Assembly: GCA_037440925.1 (NCBI GenBank)
Contig: JBBITF010000066.1
Coordinates: 1 to 15,888 of the forward strand
Direction of reading: 5' to 3'
Origin: JAABUE01 sp037440925
Lineage (GTDB): Bacteria > Chloroflexota > Anaerolineae > Anaerolineales > Villigracilaceae
DNA length: 15,888 nt
Shown one piece after another: positions 7,193-13,896 of this stretch. Within the stretch, counting starts at the first letter, position 1, and each line of letters opens with the position of its first letter. The notes beneath the pieces are model-generated. The model did not search any database, had not been told where the DNA came from, and was given only the letters and a program-made list of their open reading frames with translations. Position numbers and translations under genes: made by a program.

Positions 7193-10100
7193 TTTCCCGC
7201 TCCGAAGCAGGGCCTCGAATTTGGATACCACCAGGGGGTCAAATAAAATACCGGCTTGCTTTTTTAGATAGTCCAGCGCCTCTTCCAACGGCATCCAGCG
7301 GCGGTACGGCCGGTCGCTGGTGAGGGCGTCGAAGACATCTGCCACCGCAAAGATGCGCGCCAGTAAAGGTATCTCTGTGCCGCGCAGTCCTCTGGGATAG
7401 CCGCTTCCATCCCAGCGTTCCTGGTGATGGCGAATGACCGGTATGGTCTCTTCGAGAAAGGGAATCCCTGCCACGATGTGCGCGCCGATGTCGGGGTGTA
7501 AGCGCATGATGCCCCATTCTTCTTGGTTTAAAGCGGCCGGTTTGTGCAGGATGGTATCGCTGATGCCGATCTTGCCGATGTCGTGCAGTAATGAGCCGCG
7601 CTCCAAAGCCTTCAACTGAGCATCATCCAGCCCCATCTCCTTGCCCAAGCGGCAGGCCAGTTCACTGACGCGCGCGCTGTGGCCCTCGGTTTCGCGGTCG
7701 CGGGCATCCAGCGCCGACATCAGAGCGGTCAGCGTGCGATCATAGGACAATTGCAATTCTTGGAAAGCCGCTTCGATGGTTTTGGCTTGTTGCTGCGACT
7801 CTGCCAGCAGAATGGAGCGTTCCAATGCGAGAGCAGCCTGATTGGTCAGCGTTTGCATATTGGAAGCGTGTCTGGCAAAATACTCACGAATATTAGGAAT
7901 TTCGAGCCAGAGAGCGCCATATTTTCGCAGCCGCGTTTGCAAGGGGAAGCAGATGGTTGCGGCTACCTGGTCGGGCGTTACGTGGATGGTTTGCCCGCTT
8001 TCCAGGGTTTGTTGGATGAGTTCCATTGGATGGTTCTCGCCTGGATGCGCCCCGTATTCGTCAATTTCCACTTCAGTTTCGATTTCCTGTTCCTTGGAGA
8101 ACAGCACGATGCCGGATGCCGTTGCGCTGGAAACTTTGGCGGCTGTCTCGGCTATATGACGCGCCGCATCCTCCAAGGCCTCAGATTGGATGATGTTGAC
8201 GCTCAGGTTGTAGAGTTGGGTGGTGGAATTGAGCGTATTGCGCAATTCCTGGTATAACCAGGTGGCCTCAATGGAGGCAGCCGCCTGGGACGATAAAAGG
8301 CCGGCCAATGATTCGTCGTTTTCACTAAAAAAGATTTCACCTTGCTTGCCAAACGCCAGGATCGCGCCAATACTCAAACGATGCAGCCGAATAGGAATGG
8401 CCAGCAAACAGCGCAAGCCGGCATGGTCAATTTCGATGCGCGACGAACGGCCATATTTGCGCAGGTCACGGATGCGAAAAGGCTCATAAGCGTTCAAGGC
8501 CGCTTGGACGGTAGCGTCGCTTTGCAATCGCTGGGTCAGGGAACGCAGCAAACGAGGCGCCAGCCCTACGTGGGTAACACGCGAAAAATTTCCTTCCTGG
8601 TCAATCAACATTACAAAAACGAACCTGGCTTGCAAAGTATCTCTGGCAATGGTAGCAATTTCCTTGATGGTTGTCTGCGGTTCGAGCAGAGGGGAGAGGG
8701 AAACGCCGGCCTTGATCAGGTTGGTAAGACGCTGCCGATAACTGGAACGCTCCCAGGCGCGCATCAATTCGCTGGCAACTTTTTCGGCCAAGTGGATGTC
8801 ACTGCTGTTGAAAGCGTTGGCTTTTACATCGCCAATTTCCAACATGGCGCGGACATGTCCATGGTGGATCAATGGCACCACGCACAACGATTGAGCCGGA
8901 TAAGTCTCTAGCGAGATGTAATCGGAGTCAACAATCGTATTATTTGCGATTTGGGTTTTGCGCAAACGCAAAGCGCGGCCTAATATGCCTTGTGATGTGG
9001 ATTGATGGTAGCCAGACGGTAAGAAATTCCCTGCCGAGGCCATCACTGCAAACTCTTTTTTCTCCAGGTCATGGTCATACACCGTCACCTGCGAACAATC
9101 CAGGGCGCGCTGCAATGTATTGACGGCAATCTGCGCCGCTACCGGGGGGTCTAATTGCGCCTCCAGTTGATAACTCATCTCCAGCAACAAGTTGTATTGT
9201 GCCGTACGTCGCTTTTCATGTCCCAATTTCTGTGTCAGGGTCGCAATCTGCTCCGCCTGGATTTCCATCTTGCCTTGTAAACTGTGAGAAGAGGCAGTAA
9301 ACGGCTTGAACGAACGGGCAATCCATTCATTCCAATCCCTGAGCAATTGATCTTCTTCAGCGGGCACCTCTTTTATATTGGTGAGGGAAAAATCATTTGC
9401 CAATCGATTCAAGGTAACTGCAATAAGCAATAGGCCATATAGCATGAGACCTTTGACCAGTATCATCGAGAGAAAGGCAATCTCTTGACCGAAAGCCGCC
9501 CCAGAGGTAAACGAGAGAGAACTTTCCCATGCCAATCGTCGAGTAACAACGCCGGTAATGGTCAGTGAAAAGAGCATCAGGGTTTCGGTCAAGGCCACAG
9601 CCAGCAATGCCTTGCGACCAATGAAATCGTCTTTAGGCAGGTTCAAAGCCTGCCAGGGAATCACATTTGTGACTGAGAGAGAAATGGTGATGGGGAAAGC
9701 AATCAGCACGCTCTCGACATGCAGGGAAGCCAGACCCCATCCCATCCAGGCCAGCCAGGGAAGAGCAGACAAGCCGCTCAACCACTTGAGCGTTGCTTTG
9801 CCTTGTAAGTGGAATTGACTAATGCCAGAGATTCCTCCTAGCGCAAAGAAAACCGCAAGAGGTAATTGCCATCCTTGTGAAATGTCATATTCTCTAAAAG
9901 CAGCCGGCAGGAAGAAGATGCAGCCCCCAATAACCAACGCCAGAATGTCCAGCGCTAGAATTAAGAAGTCTTTAAGCGCCTCGACCTGCCTGCCTTCACC
10001 TAAAAACAGCGCTGCCAGCGTCGCTTCCAGGGTCAACAAAACCAGCCCTTCGGTCCAAAAATGCGCTCGCAAGTACAGATAGGCCAGGATGCCTACCGCC

Positions 10101-10336
10101 AGTAGCGAAACCAGTGAAATGCTCCTCTTGAGGCGCAACTCAGGGTGCAGGAAGATAGAAGCCTGATTAGCCCACCCCACAAAAAACAAACCAAATCCCA
10201 GGCCAAAGGACAGGTTTCCAATCATAATGGCCCCCAAGTGTCTTGGAATCAACAAAAGTCCCAATCCACTCGCAGCAAGTAGGATGGAGGTCAAGAACAG
10301 AACGCGCTTCTCGAGCCATTCGAGACTCGTCATCAT
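7172..10336 (-). CDS. Membrane-anchored multi-GAF HD-GYP c-di-GMP phosphodiesterase
   Basis: HD-GYP enzymes hydrolyse cyclic di-GMP. From the ATG at 10336 the protein has 1054 residues. The first 310 or so contain about eight to ten hydrophobic segments, a membrane sensor region of unknown family. A coiled stretch (about 325-380) leads to three GAF-like domains (about 383-528, 538-693 and 703-843), then a short helix and the HD-GYP domain (863-1038). Key residues are visible: GHSARV, LLHDIGKIG (His918-Asp919), IMRLHPDIGAHI, RHHQERWDGSGYPRGL (His970-His971, GYP 979-981) and FAVADVFDALTSDRPYR. All are intact, so it should be active. An in-frame TTG at 10357 would add 7 residues; neither start has a strong ribosome site, and two ATGs lie side by side. 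It may read the membrane state and small ligands to set c-di-GMP level. Its tail overlaps threonine aldolase by 21 bp. Confidence 0.92.
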   Translation of the reverse strand: MMTSLEWLEKRVLFLTSILLAASGLGLLLIPRHLGAIMIGNLSFGLGFGLFFVGWANQASIFLHPELRLKRSISLVSLLAVGILAYLYLRAHFWTEGLVLLTLEATLAALFLGEGRQVEALKDFLILALDILALVIGGCIFFLPAAFREYDISQGWQLPLAVFFALGGISGISQFHLQGKATLKWLSGLSALPWLAWMGWGLASLHVESVLIAFPITISLSVTNVIPWQALNLPKDDFIGRKALLAVALTETLMLFSLTITGVVTRRLAWESSLSFTSGAAFGQEIAFLSMILVKGLMLYGLLLIAVTLNRLANDFSLTNIKEVPAEEDQLLRDWNEWIARSFKPFTASSHSLQGKMEIQAEQIATLTQKLGHEKRRTAQYNLLLEMSYQLEAQLDPPVAAQIAVNTLQRALDCSQVTVYDHDLEKKEFAVMASAGNFLPSGYHQSTSQGILGRALRLRKTQIANNTIVDSDYISLETYPAQSLCVVPLIHHGHVRAMLEIGDVKANAFNSSDIHLAEKVASELMRAWERSSYRQRLTNLIKAGVSLSPLLEPQTTIKEIATIARDTLQARFVFVMLIDQEGNFSRVTHVGLAPRLLRSLTQRLQSDATVQAALNAYEPFRIRDLRKYGRSSRIEIDHAGLRCLLAIPIRLHRLSIGAILAFGKQGEIFFSENDESLAGLLSSQAAASIEATWLYQELRNTLNSTTQLYNLSVNIIQSEALEDAARHIAETAAKVSSATASGIVLFSKEQEIETEVEIDEYGAHPGENHPMELIQQTLESGQTIHVTPDQVAATICFPLQTRLRKYGALWLEIPNIREYFARHASNMQTLTNQAALALERSILLAESQQQAKTIEAAFQELQLSYDRTLTALMSALDARDRETEGHSARVSELACRLGKEMGLDDAQLKALERGSLLHDIGKIGISDTILHKPAALNQEEWGIMRLHPDIGAHIVAGIPFLEETIPVIRHHQERWDGSGYPRGLRGTEIPLLARIFAVADVFDALTSDRPYRRWMPLEEALDYLKKQAGILFDPLVVSKFEALLRSGKLDDLGL

Positions 10337-10383
10337 CCACGCAATTTTACCAATCAATTGCCCGGCAATGTGTAAAGTAGACC

Positions 10384-10740
10384 CTAAGAGAGTGTCTGAG
10401 GAGGTTCAAGAGCCGTATGTCGCGCCGCCTCTCGTAGCCACTTCAGAATGGTGTCCTCTTTATGTCCTTTGACGCGCGTTAGACTGCTCATGCGATTGCC
10501 TTCCGCCAGCAATGCCAACGTCTCCAGAATCTCATGTTCGGGCGTGCGTTTGCGGTAGAAGATCGTTTCGCTGGTTTCCACAAAATACTTCCCGCTTGTT
10601 TTACAGCGATACCGCTGGATGCCCTTCCGAGCTTTGCCAGCCTTGACTATATTTCGCTTCTGTTGAACAATCTGTAACTTTTGGTAATCTGGACAGTCTT
10701 GGTTTGGAAAGAAGTCTCCAGGTTTGGCGAATTGTTCCAT
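10384..10740 (-). pseudogene. IS1-family transposase remnant (N-terminal zinc-ribbon and HTH part)
   Basis: The 118-residue frame from ATG 10740 resembles the first part of IS1-type transposases of Chloroflexota: a zinc ribbon, then RKGIQRYRCKTSGKYF, TIFYRKRTPEHEILETLALLAEG and a helix-turn-helix with RVKGHKEDTILKWLREAARH. The catalytic domain that should follow is missing; the frame ends at TAG in QTLS just before the HD-GYP gene. In the ribbon the expected CPxC is CPDY and the expected CKxCG is CKTSG, so the second cysteine of each pair is lost. No terminal inverted repeats or target duplication were found. It is therefore an inactive leftover. It could still be a short DNA-binding protein, but the damaged ribbon argues against that. 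The HD-GYP gene follows within 50 bp on the same strand and may have gained a promoter here. Confidence 0.7.
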
Positions 10741-10760
10741 CGTGTTCCATCCGGTTCAGT

Positions 10761-10789
10761 TTGCCCATAAAAGGTCCTTGTGTTATACT
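10761..10789 (+). promoter_or_regulatory. Extended -10 promoter of the structured leader
   Basis: TTGCCC (10761-10766) and TATACT (10784-10789) are 17 bases apart, and TG stands one base before the -10 (10781-10782), making an extended -10. Transcription should begin near 10796, right at the first paired bases of the leader RNA. On the minus strand the same bases read TATAAC, so weak leftward activity toward the transposase remnant is possible. Confidence 0.65.
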
Positions 10790-10842
10790 CTGCTTATCTC
10801 CGAAGCCTGACCGCCTAAACGAAAACGCATGGCGGCAGGACA

Positions 10843-10868
10843 GTGGGACAAACTTCAGTTTGTCTCAC
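10843..10868. repeat. Hairpin repeat inside the leader RNA (GTGGGACAAACT family)
   Basis: GTGGGACAAACT pairs with AGTTTGTCTCAC over 12 positions (one G-T wobble) around a two-base loop. Layout and words match the hairpins at 1088 and 11633, so this is probably a member of the same dispersed family, sitting in a variable part of the leader. Confidence 0.6.
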
Positions 10869-10899
10869 CAGGTAAAAGCGGAAACGCTTTTGCCCCCCG

Positions 10900-10934
10900 C
10901 CCTCACCCCAACCCCTCTCCCGAGGGGAGAGGGG
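10900..10934. repeat. GC-rich palindromic repeat (CCCTCACCCC...CCCCTCTCCC-GAG-GGGAGAGGGG)
   Basis: CCCCTCTCCC (10912-10921) and GGGAGAGGGG (10925-10934) form a perfect 10-bp stem with loop GAG, preceded by CCCTCACCCC. The same element in opposite orientation lies inside the lipoprotein gene at 11807-11843. Confidence 0.75.
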
Positions 10935-10969
10935 CGAAATTGGAAAGGAGAGATATGGCTGTGTCCGCG

Positions 10970-11005
10970 CGCCGTCTCCTTTCCACGAGACGGCGTTTTT
11001 CTTTT
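10970..11005 (+). terminator. Intrinsic terminator of the leader (riboswitch expression platform)
   Basis: CGCCGTCTC (10970-10978) and GAGACGGCG (10987-10995) form a perfect 9-bp stem around CTTTCCAC, followed by TTTTTCTTTT. TCTCCTTTCCA (10975-10985), the left arm plus most of the loop, is fully complementary to 10941-10951 in the aptamer. The two pairings exclude each other, so the leader can stop or allow transcription of the downstream transporter genes. Confidence 0.88.
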
Positions 11006-11022
11006 CCGCCACCGTCACCACC

Positions 11023-11056
11023 GATGACTGCTCACTGCTTACTGATAACTGATGAC
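11023..11056 (+). repeat. Degenerate ACTGnT tract at the start of the DUF364 gene
   Basis: GATGACTGCTCACTGCTTACTGATAACTGATGACC-like sequence repeats the words ACTG and GATAACTGATGA, and the ATG at 11052 is part of it. This is similar in position, not sequence, to the tracts before alr and the ABC ATPase gene. Confidence 0.5.
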
Positions 11057-11626
11057 CACCCTCTTCTACCGCCTTCTGCCCGCCCTGCCCAATGGCAGGA
11101 TTCTCGACATCCACATGGGGCTGTATTGGACCGCCGTCCTCGCCGAAGTGGATGGCGAAACCCGCTGCGGGCTGGCTGCCACCGTCGGCGATGAATCGCA
11201 TCACTACACCACCGACCCCGCTGTCGCCCGCGCCGGGCATTGACCGAACTCTCCGCCCGCGAACTAGCGGAATACGTCCATTCGCCGCACCCGCCCGAAG
11301 TCTCGCTAGGGCTGGCGGCGGTCAACGCGCTGATTCCGCCCCGCCCCGACCTGTGGACTGACCTGCACTCAAAGGAAGTCCTCGCCCGCCTGGGCGCAGG
11401 CAAGACCGTCGTCATGGTAGGGCATTTCCCCTACGTCCCCGAACTGCGCCCCAAAGTGGGGAATCTGCTCGTGCTGGAGCAAAATCCGCAGGACGAGTTG
11501 GACATCCCCGCCGAGCGCGCCTCCGAAATCATCCGCCAAGCCGACGTGCTGGCAATAACCACCATCTTCCACCAACTGCTTCAAATGGGCGTGCGGTTGG
11601 TCTCCATGACCACCGAGCGCCTGTAA
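11052..11626 (+). pseudogene. DUF4213/DUF364 (putative heavy-metal chelation) gene, frameshifted and internally deleted
   Basis: DUF4213 plus DUF364 proteins are predicted metal-handling factors often found near class II metal-chelate importers; their reaction is unknown. The first frame (11052-11243) has the DUF4213 part, LLPALPNGRILDIHMGLYWTAVLAEVDG, and ends at a TGA right after RAGH. The second frame resumes at once with LTELSARELAEYVHS, so a single missing base near 11240 explains the break. The DUF364 part follows with GLAAVNALIPPRP, GKTVVMVGHFPYVPELR and QADVLAIT. It then passes directly to FHQLLQMGVRLVSMT, the normal C-terminus, with some 55-60 residues of the usual domain missing near 11553. 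The total of about 190 residues compares with roughly 250 in intact homologues. It is the first gene after the leader terminator and precedes the binding protein gene by 56 bp. The loss of both frame and internal sequence suggests a pseudogene, but assembly error is not excluded. Confidence 0.75.
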
Positions 11627-11632
11627 CGCAGC

Positions 11633-11660
11633 GTGGCGTAAGTCTGTGACTTGCGCCTAC
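11633..11660. repeat. Hairpin repeat (GTGGCGTAAGTC family)
   Basis: GTGGCGTAAGTC pairs with GACTTGCGCCTAC around TGT, with one G-T pair and one bulged T. It lies between the DUF364 pseudogene and the binding protein gene and shares its layout with the hairpins at 1088 and 10843. No U-tract follows. Confidence 0.55.
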
Positions 11661-11682
11661 CCTTATTTCCTGGAGCCACATC

Positions 11683-12783
11683 ATGAAACGCTTTACCCTC
11701 TCCATTCTGTTTTTAGCCCTGTTGTTGTCGGCTTGCTCGTCCCCGTCAGAGAGCGTGCCGAAAGCCAGCGACACCCCTGTCGTTCCCGCAACCGAAGTGC
11801 CAAATGCCTCCCCTCTCCCTTTGGGAGAGGGACAGGGTGAGGGTATCACCATCGTGGACGCCCTCAATCGAACCGTCACTCTGCTTGCCGCGCCCCAGCG
11901 CATCGTCATCACCGGCAAAGCCGTCTTTATGCTCGCCGATGCCGCCTACCTTTTCCCCGGCGCCTCTGAGAAAATCGTCGCTTTGGGAGACGCCGGTCAG
12001 GGTGGAATCAACTTCATCCAGTTGATTGACCCGAATTACGCCGCCAAACAAGTCCTCGACCGGGATGCGGGCGCAGAAGCAATTGCCGCCATCCAGCCCG
12101 ATGCGGTACTCCTCAAGAGTTACCTTGCCGAAAGCGTCGGCGCGCCCATCGAAGCCCTCGGCATCCCCGTCATCTACATTGACTTTGAAACCCCCGAACA
12201 ATACGCCCGCGACCTCGCCATCTTCGGCAAAGTCTTTGGCGATGAAGCCCGCGCCGCCGAAGTTGCCGCTTTCTACCAATCCAAAGTGGATGAAGTCGCC
12301 GCCGCCGTCAAAGATGCACCCAAGCCGCGCGTCCTGATGTTGTACTACACCGAGAAAGACGGCAATGTCGCCTTCAACGTCCCGCCGATGAACTGGATTC
12401 AAACCCAAATGGTAGAAATGGCTGGCGGCGAACCCGTCTGGGCAGATGCCAACCCCGCCAAAGGCTGGACTCAGGTCACGCTGGAGCAAATTGCCGCCTG
12501 GGACGCCGACCAGATTTTCATCATCTCCTACTTCAAACCCGCGCCCGAAGTAGTGGACGGACTGAAAGCCGACCCCAACTGGCAGGGTATCCGCGCCGTC
12601 AAAGAGAATCAACTCCACGCCTTCCCCGCCGACCTCTATTCTTGGGATCAGCCCGACCCGCGCTGGATTTTGGGTCTGACCTGGATGGCGGGCAAACTCC
12701 ACCCCGACCTGCTCCCGAATCTCGACATCATCGCCGAAGCGCAGAATTTCTATCAGACGCTTTATGGGCTGGATGAAGCGTTT
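11683..12783 (+). CDS. ABC transporter substrate-binding lipoprotein (BtuF/FecB/MolA type), 3' end lost in gap
   Basis: This is a class II periplasmic-type binding protein (Peripla_BP_2/TroA-like fold) that captures a metal chelate, oxyanion or corrinoid for the permease encoded next. ATG 11683 follows TGGAG by 7 bases. Residues 1-17 form a signal peptide with lipobox LLSA-Cys18, so the product is a lipoprotein and a client of LspA. A low-complexity linker follows, in which residues 43-54 (SPLPLGEGQGEG) are encoded by a palindromic repeat. The binding domain begins at ITIVDALNRTVTLLAAPQRIV and continues through KIVALGDAG, IQPDAVLLKS, LGIPVIYIDFETPEQYARDLAIFGKVFGDEARA, MNWIQTQMVEMAGGEPVW and the last helix NFYQTLYGLDEAF, after which the 100-N gap starts. 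Only a few residues should be missing. The ligand cannot be read from the sequence; the leader upstream hints at molybdate or tungstate. Confidence 0.9.
11807..11843. repeat. Palindromic repeat inserted in frame in the lipoprotein linker
   Basis: CCCTCTCCC (11811-11819) and GGGAGAGGG (11823-11831) form a 9-bp perfect stem with loop TTT, followed by ACAGGGTGAGGG. Read on the minus strand it matches the element at 10900-10934 (CCCTCACCC, then CCCTCTCCC, then GGGAGAGGGG). Here it is translated as SPLPLGEGQGEG. Confidence 0.78.
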
Positions 12784-12883
12784 NNNNNNNNNNNNNNNNN
12801 NNNNNNNNNNNNNNNNNNNNNNNNNNNNNNNNNNNNNNNNNNNNNNNNNNNNNNNNNNNNNNNNNNNNNNNNNNNNNNNNNNN
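12784..12883. other. Assembly gap (100 N)
   Basis: A run of exactly 100 N, the conventional size for a gap of unknown length, hides the last codons of the binding protein gene and the start of the permease gene. The first bases after it are TG AAC CGC, so the permease start codon may be the masked base plus TG. Frame across the gap is not proven. Confidence 0.98.
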
Positions 12884-13860
12884 TGAACCGCTCCCTCACC
12901 CTCCTCGCCTTTGCCCTTCTGCTCATCTTCCTCCTCTCCGCGCTGATGGGACGTTACCCCGCGCCGGGCTTTGTGACCTTTGAGCGGCTCGCCAGCGATG
13001 AACTTGCTCAACGACTTTTGTTCAACCTGCGCCTGCCGCGTCTCGTCACTGCCGTGTTGCTTGGCATGACGCTCTCGGCGGCAGGCATGGTCTTTCAACT
13101 CTTGTTCAGCAACCCGCTGGTGGAGCCGGGCTTCCTCGGCGTTTCGCAGGGAGCAGCGTTTGGCGCGGCATTTTCCATCGTCTTCCTGGGCGGTTCGGCG
13201 CTCATCACCCAAACCAGCGCCGCCGTTTTTGCCCTGGCAGGCTTGGGTTTCTCCTACCTGCTTGCCCACCGATTGCGTTACGGCGGCTGGGTGCTGCGCC
13301 TGGTGCTGGCGGGCATTGCGGTCTCCGCGCTGTTCTCGGCAGGTTTGGGCTTGCTCAAATACCTCGCCGATCCGCTTACCCAACTACCCGAAATCACCTT
13401 CTGGCTGCTCGGCGGATTGGCAAGCCTGACCTGGGGCAAACTGCTTTCCATCCTGCCCGCCGTTCTCGTCGGGCTGACCATCCTTTTCCTCTTCCGCTGG
13501 CGGCTGAACATCCTCGCCCTCGAAGAACAAACCGCCTTTTCGCTCGGCATCCCGGCTGGGCGCGAGCGGCTCCTGCTCATTTTTGCCGCCGTTCTGCCCA
13601 CCGCCGCCCTCATCGCGGTCAGCGGCATGGTCGGCTGGGTGGGACTCATCATCCCGCACATCGCCCGCCGCCTCTTCCGCGCCGATGCCCGCTTCAGCCT
13701 GCCCGCTGCCATCCTGCTCGGCGGCATCTTCACCATGCTCTGCGACAACCTCGCCCGCACCCTCCTGGCGGGCGAAATTCCCCTCGGCATCCTCACCTCG
13801 CTCTTTGGCGCGCTCATCTTCCTGCTTCTCATGGCTTCCCTGCAATCCCGCCCCCACTAA
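12883..13860 (+). CDS. ABC transporter permease, FecCD/BtuC family
   Basis: The permease forms the membrane channel of a class II importer as a homodimer. The frame is open from the gap to TAA 13858-13860. If the codon NTG at 12883-12885 is ATG, the protein has 325 residues, the normal length for BtuC/FecCD, so it is probably complete. It shows about ten hydrophobic helices. Family features include LRLPRLVTAVLLGMTLSAAGMVFQ (the LRLPR...GaaLalaG.qlQ motif), NPLVEPGFLGVSQGAAFGAA (NPLa.P.iLGvs.Ga), FWLLGGLASLTWG (W..Gsl...w), ALEEQTAFSLGIPAGRERL (the EAA-like coupling loop to the ATPase) and GWVGLIIPHIARRLF (the G.igFvGLivPHi.R.l motif). The ATPase gene begins 36 bp downstream. Like its neighbours, it is rich in GC at third positions. 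Confidence 0.93.
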   Translation, partial: XNRSLTLLAFALLLIFLLSALMGRYPAPGFVTFERLASDELAQRLLFNLRLPRLVTAVLLGMTLSAAGMVFQLLFSNPLVEPGFLGVSQGAAFGAAFSIVFLGGSALITQTSAAVFALAGLGFSYLLAHRLRYGGWVLRLVLAGIAVSALFSAGLGLLKYLADPLTQLPEITFWLLGGLASLTWGKLLSILPAVLVGLTILFLFRWRLNILALEEQTAFSLGIPAGRERLLLIFAAVLPTAALIAVSGMVGWVGLIIPHIARRLFRADARFSLPAAILLGGIFTMLCDNLARTLLAGEIPLGILTSLFGALIFLLLMASLQSRPH

Positions 13861-13896
13861 CCACTTTCTACTTTCCACTTCCCACTTACTACTCTC
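13861..13896 (+). repeat. CACTTTCCACTT-type tract before the ABC ATPase start
   Basis: The 36-bp space between permease and ATPase genes is made only of variants of the words CACTTTC, CACTTCC and TACTACT and contains no G on the plus strand. It has no Shine-Dalgarno sequence. Its end, CACTTACTACTCT, recurs inside the ATPase gene at 14424-14436. Confidence 0.7.

Larger units (their letters stand above)
10795..10960 (+). promoter_or_regulatory. Candidate riboswitch aptamer, Moco/tungsten-cofactor-like
   Basis: Seen directly: TATCTC (10795-10800) can pair with GAGATA (10950-10955) as a closing stem. Inside are CCTG-A-CCGCC/GGCGGCAGG (10806-10815 with 10831-10839) with AACGAA in its loop, and AAAAGCG-GAAA-CGCTTTT (10874-10891), a stem capped by a GNRA tetraloop that extends to GG/CC with one wobble. 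Two repeat hairpins also lie inside (10843-10868 and 10912-10934). The single-stranded blocks CTCCGAAGCC, AACGAA and GGAAAGG match, from memory, the conserved blocks of the Moco riboswitch. TGGAAAGGAGA (10941-10951) is the perfect reverse complement of TCTCCTTTCCA in the terminator, which gives a switch mechanism. The class is inferred and not confirmed by a covariance model; the switching design itself is well supported by the sequence. Confidence 0.6.

Noticed and set aside
10384..10403. GAGAGTGTCTGAGGAGG-like end as a terminal inverted repeat of the transposase remnant
   Set aside because: No matching inverted copy was found at the other side (10741-10800), and no target duplication is visible.
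10795..10960. Cobalamin riboswitch, given the BtuCDF-type genes
   Set aside because: I do not see the B12 box (AGCCAxxAGACC-type) or the usual GCCACTG segment; the visible blocks fit a Moco-like RNA better.
10955..11194. ATG at 10955 with AAGGAG just upstream, opening an 80-codon frame that might be a leader peptide
   Set aside because: The apparent ribosome site is the conserved GGAAAGGAG block of the leader RNA, the frame runs through the terminator and out of frame over the DUF364 gene, and the peptide has no recognisable composition or domain.
11746..13383. Long open frame on the minus strand opposite the binding protein and permease genes
   Set aside because: It runs across the N gap and is the shadow of GC-rich coding DNA; the plus-strand frames have clear family motifs.
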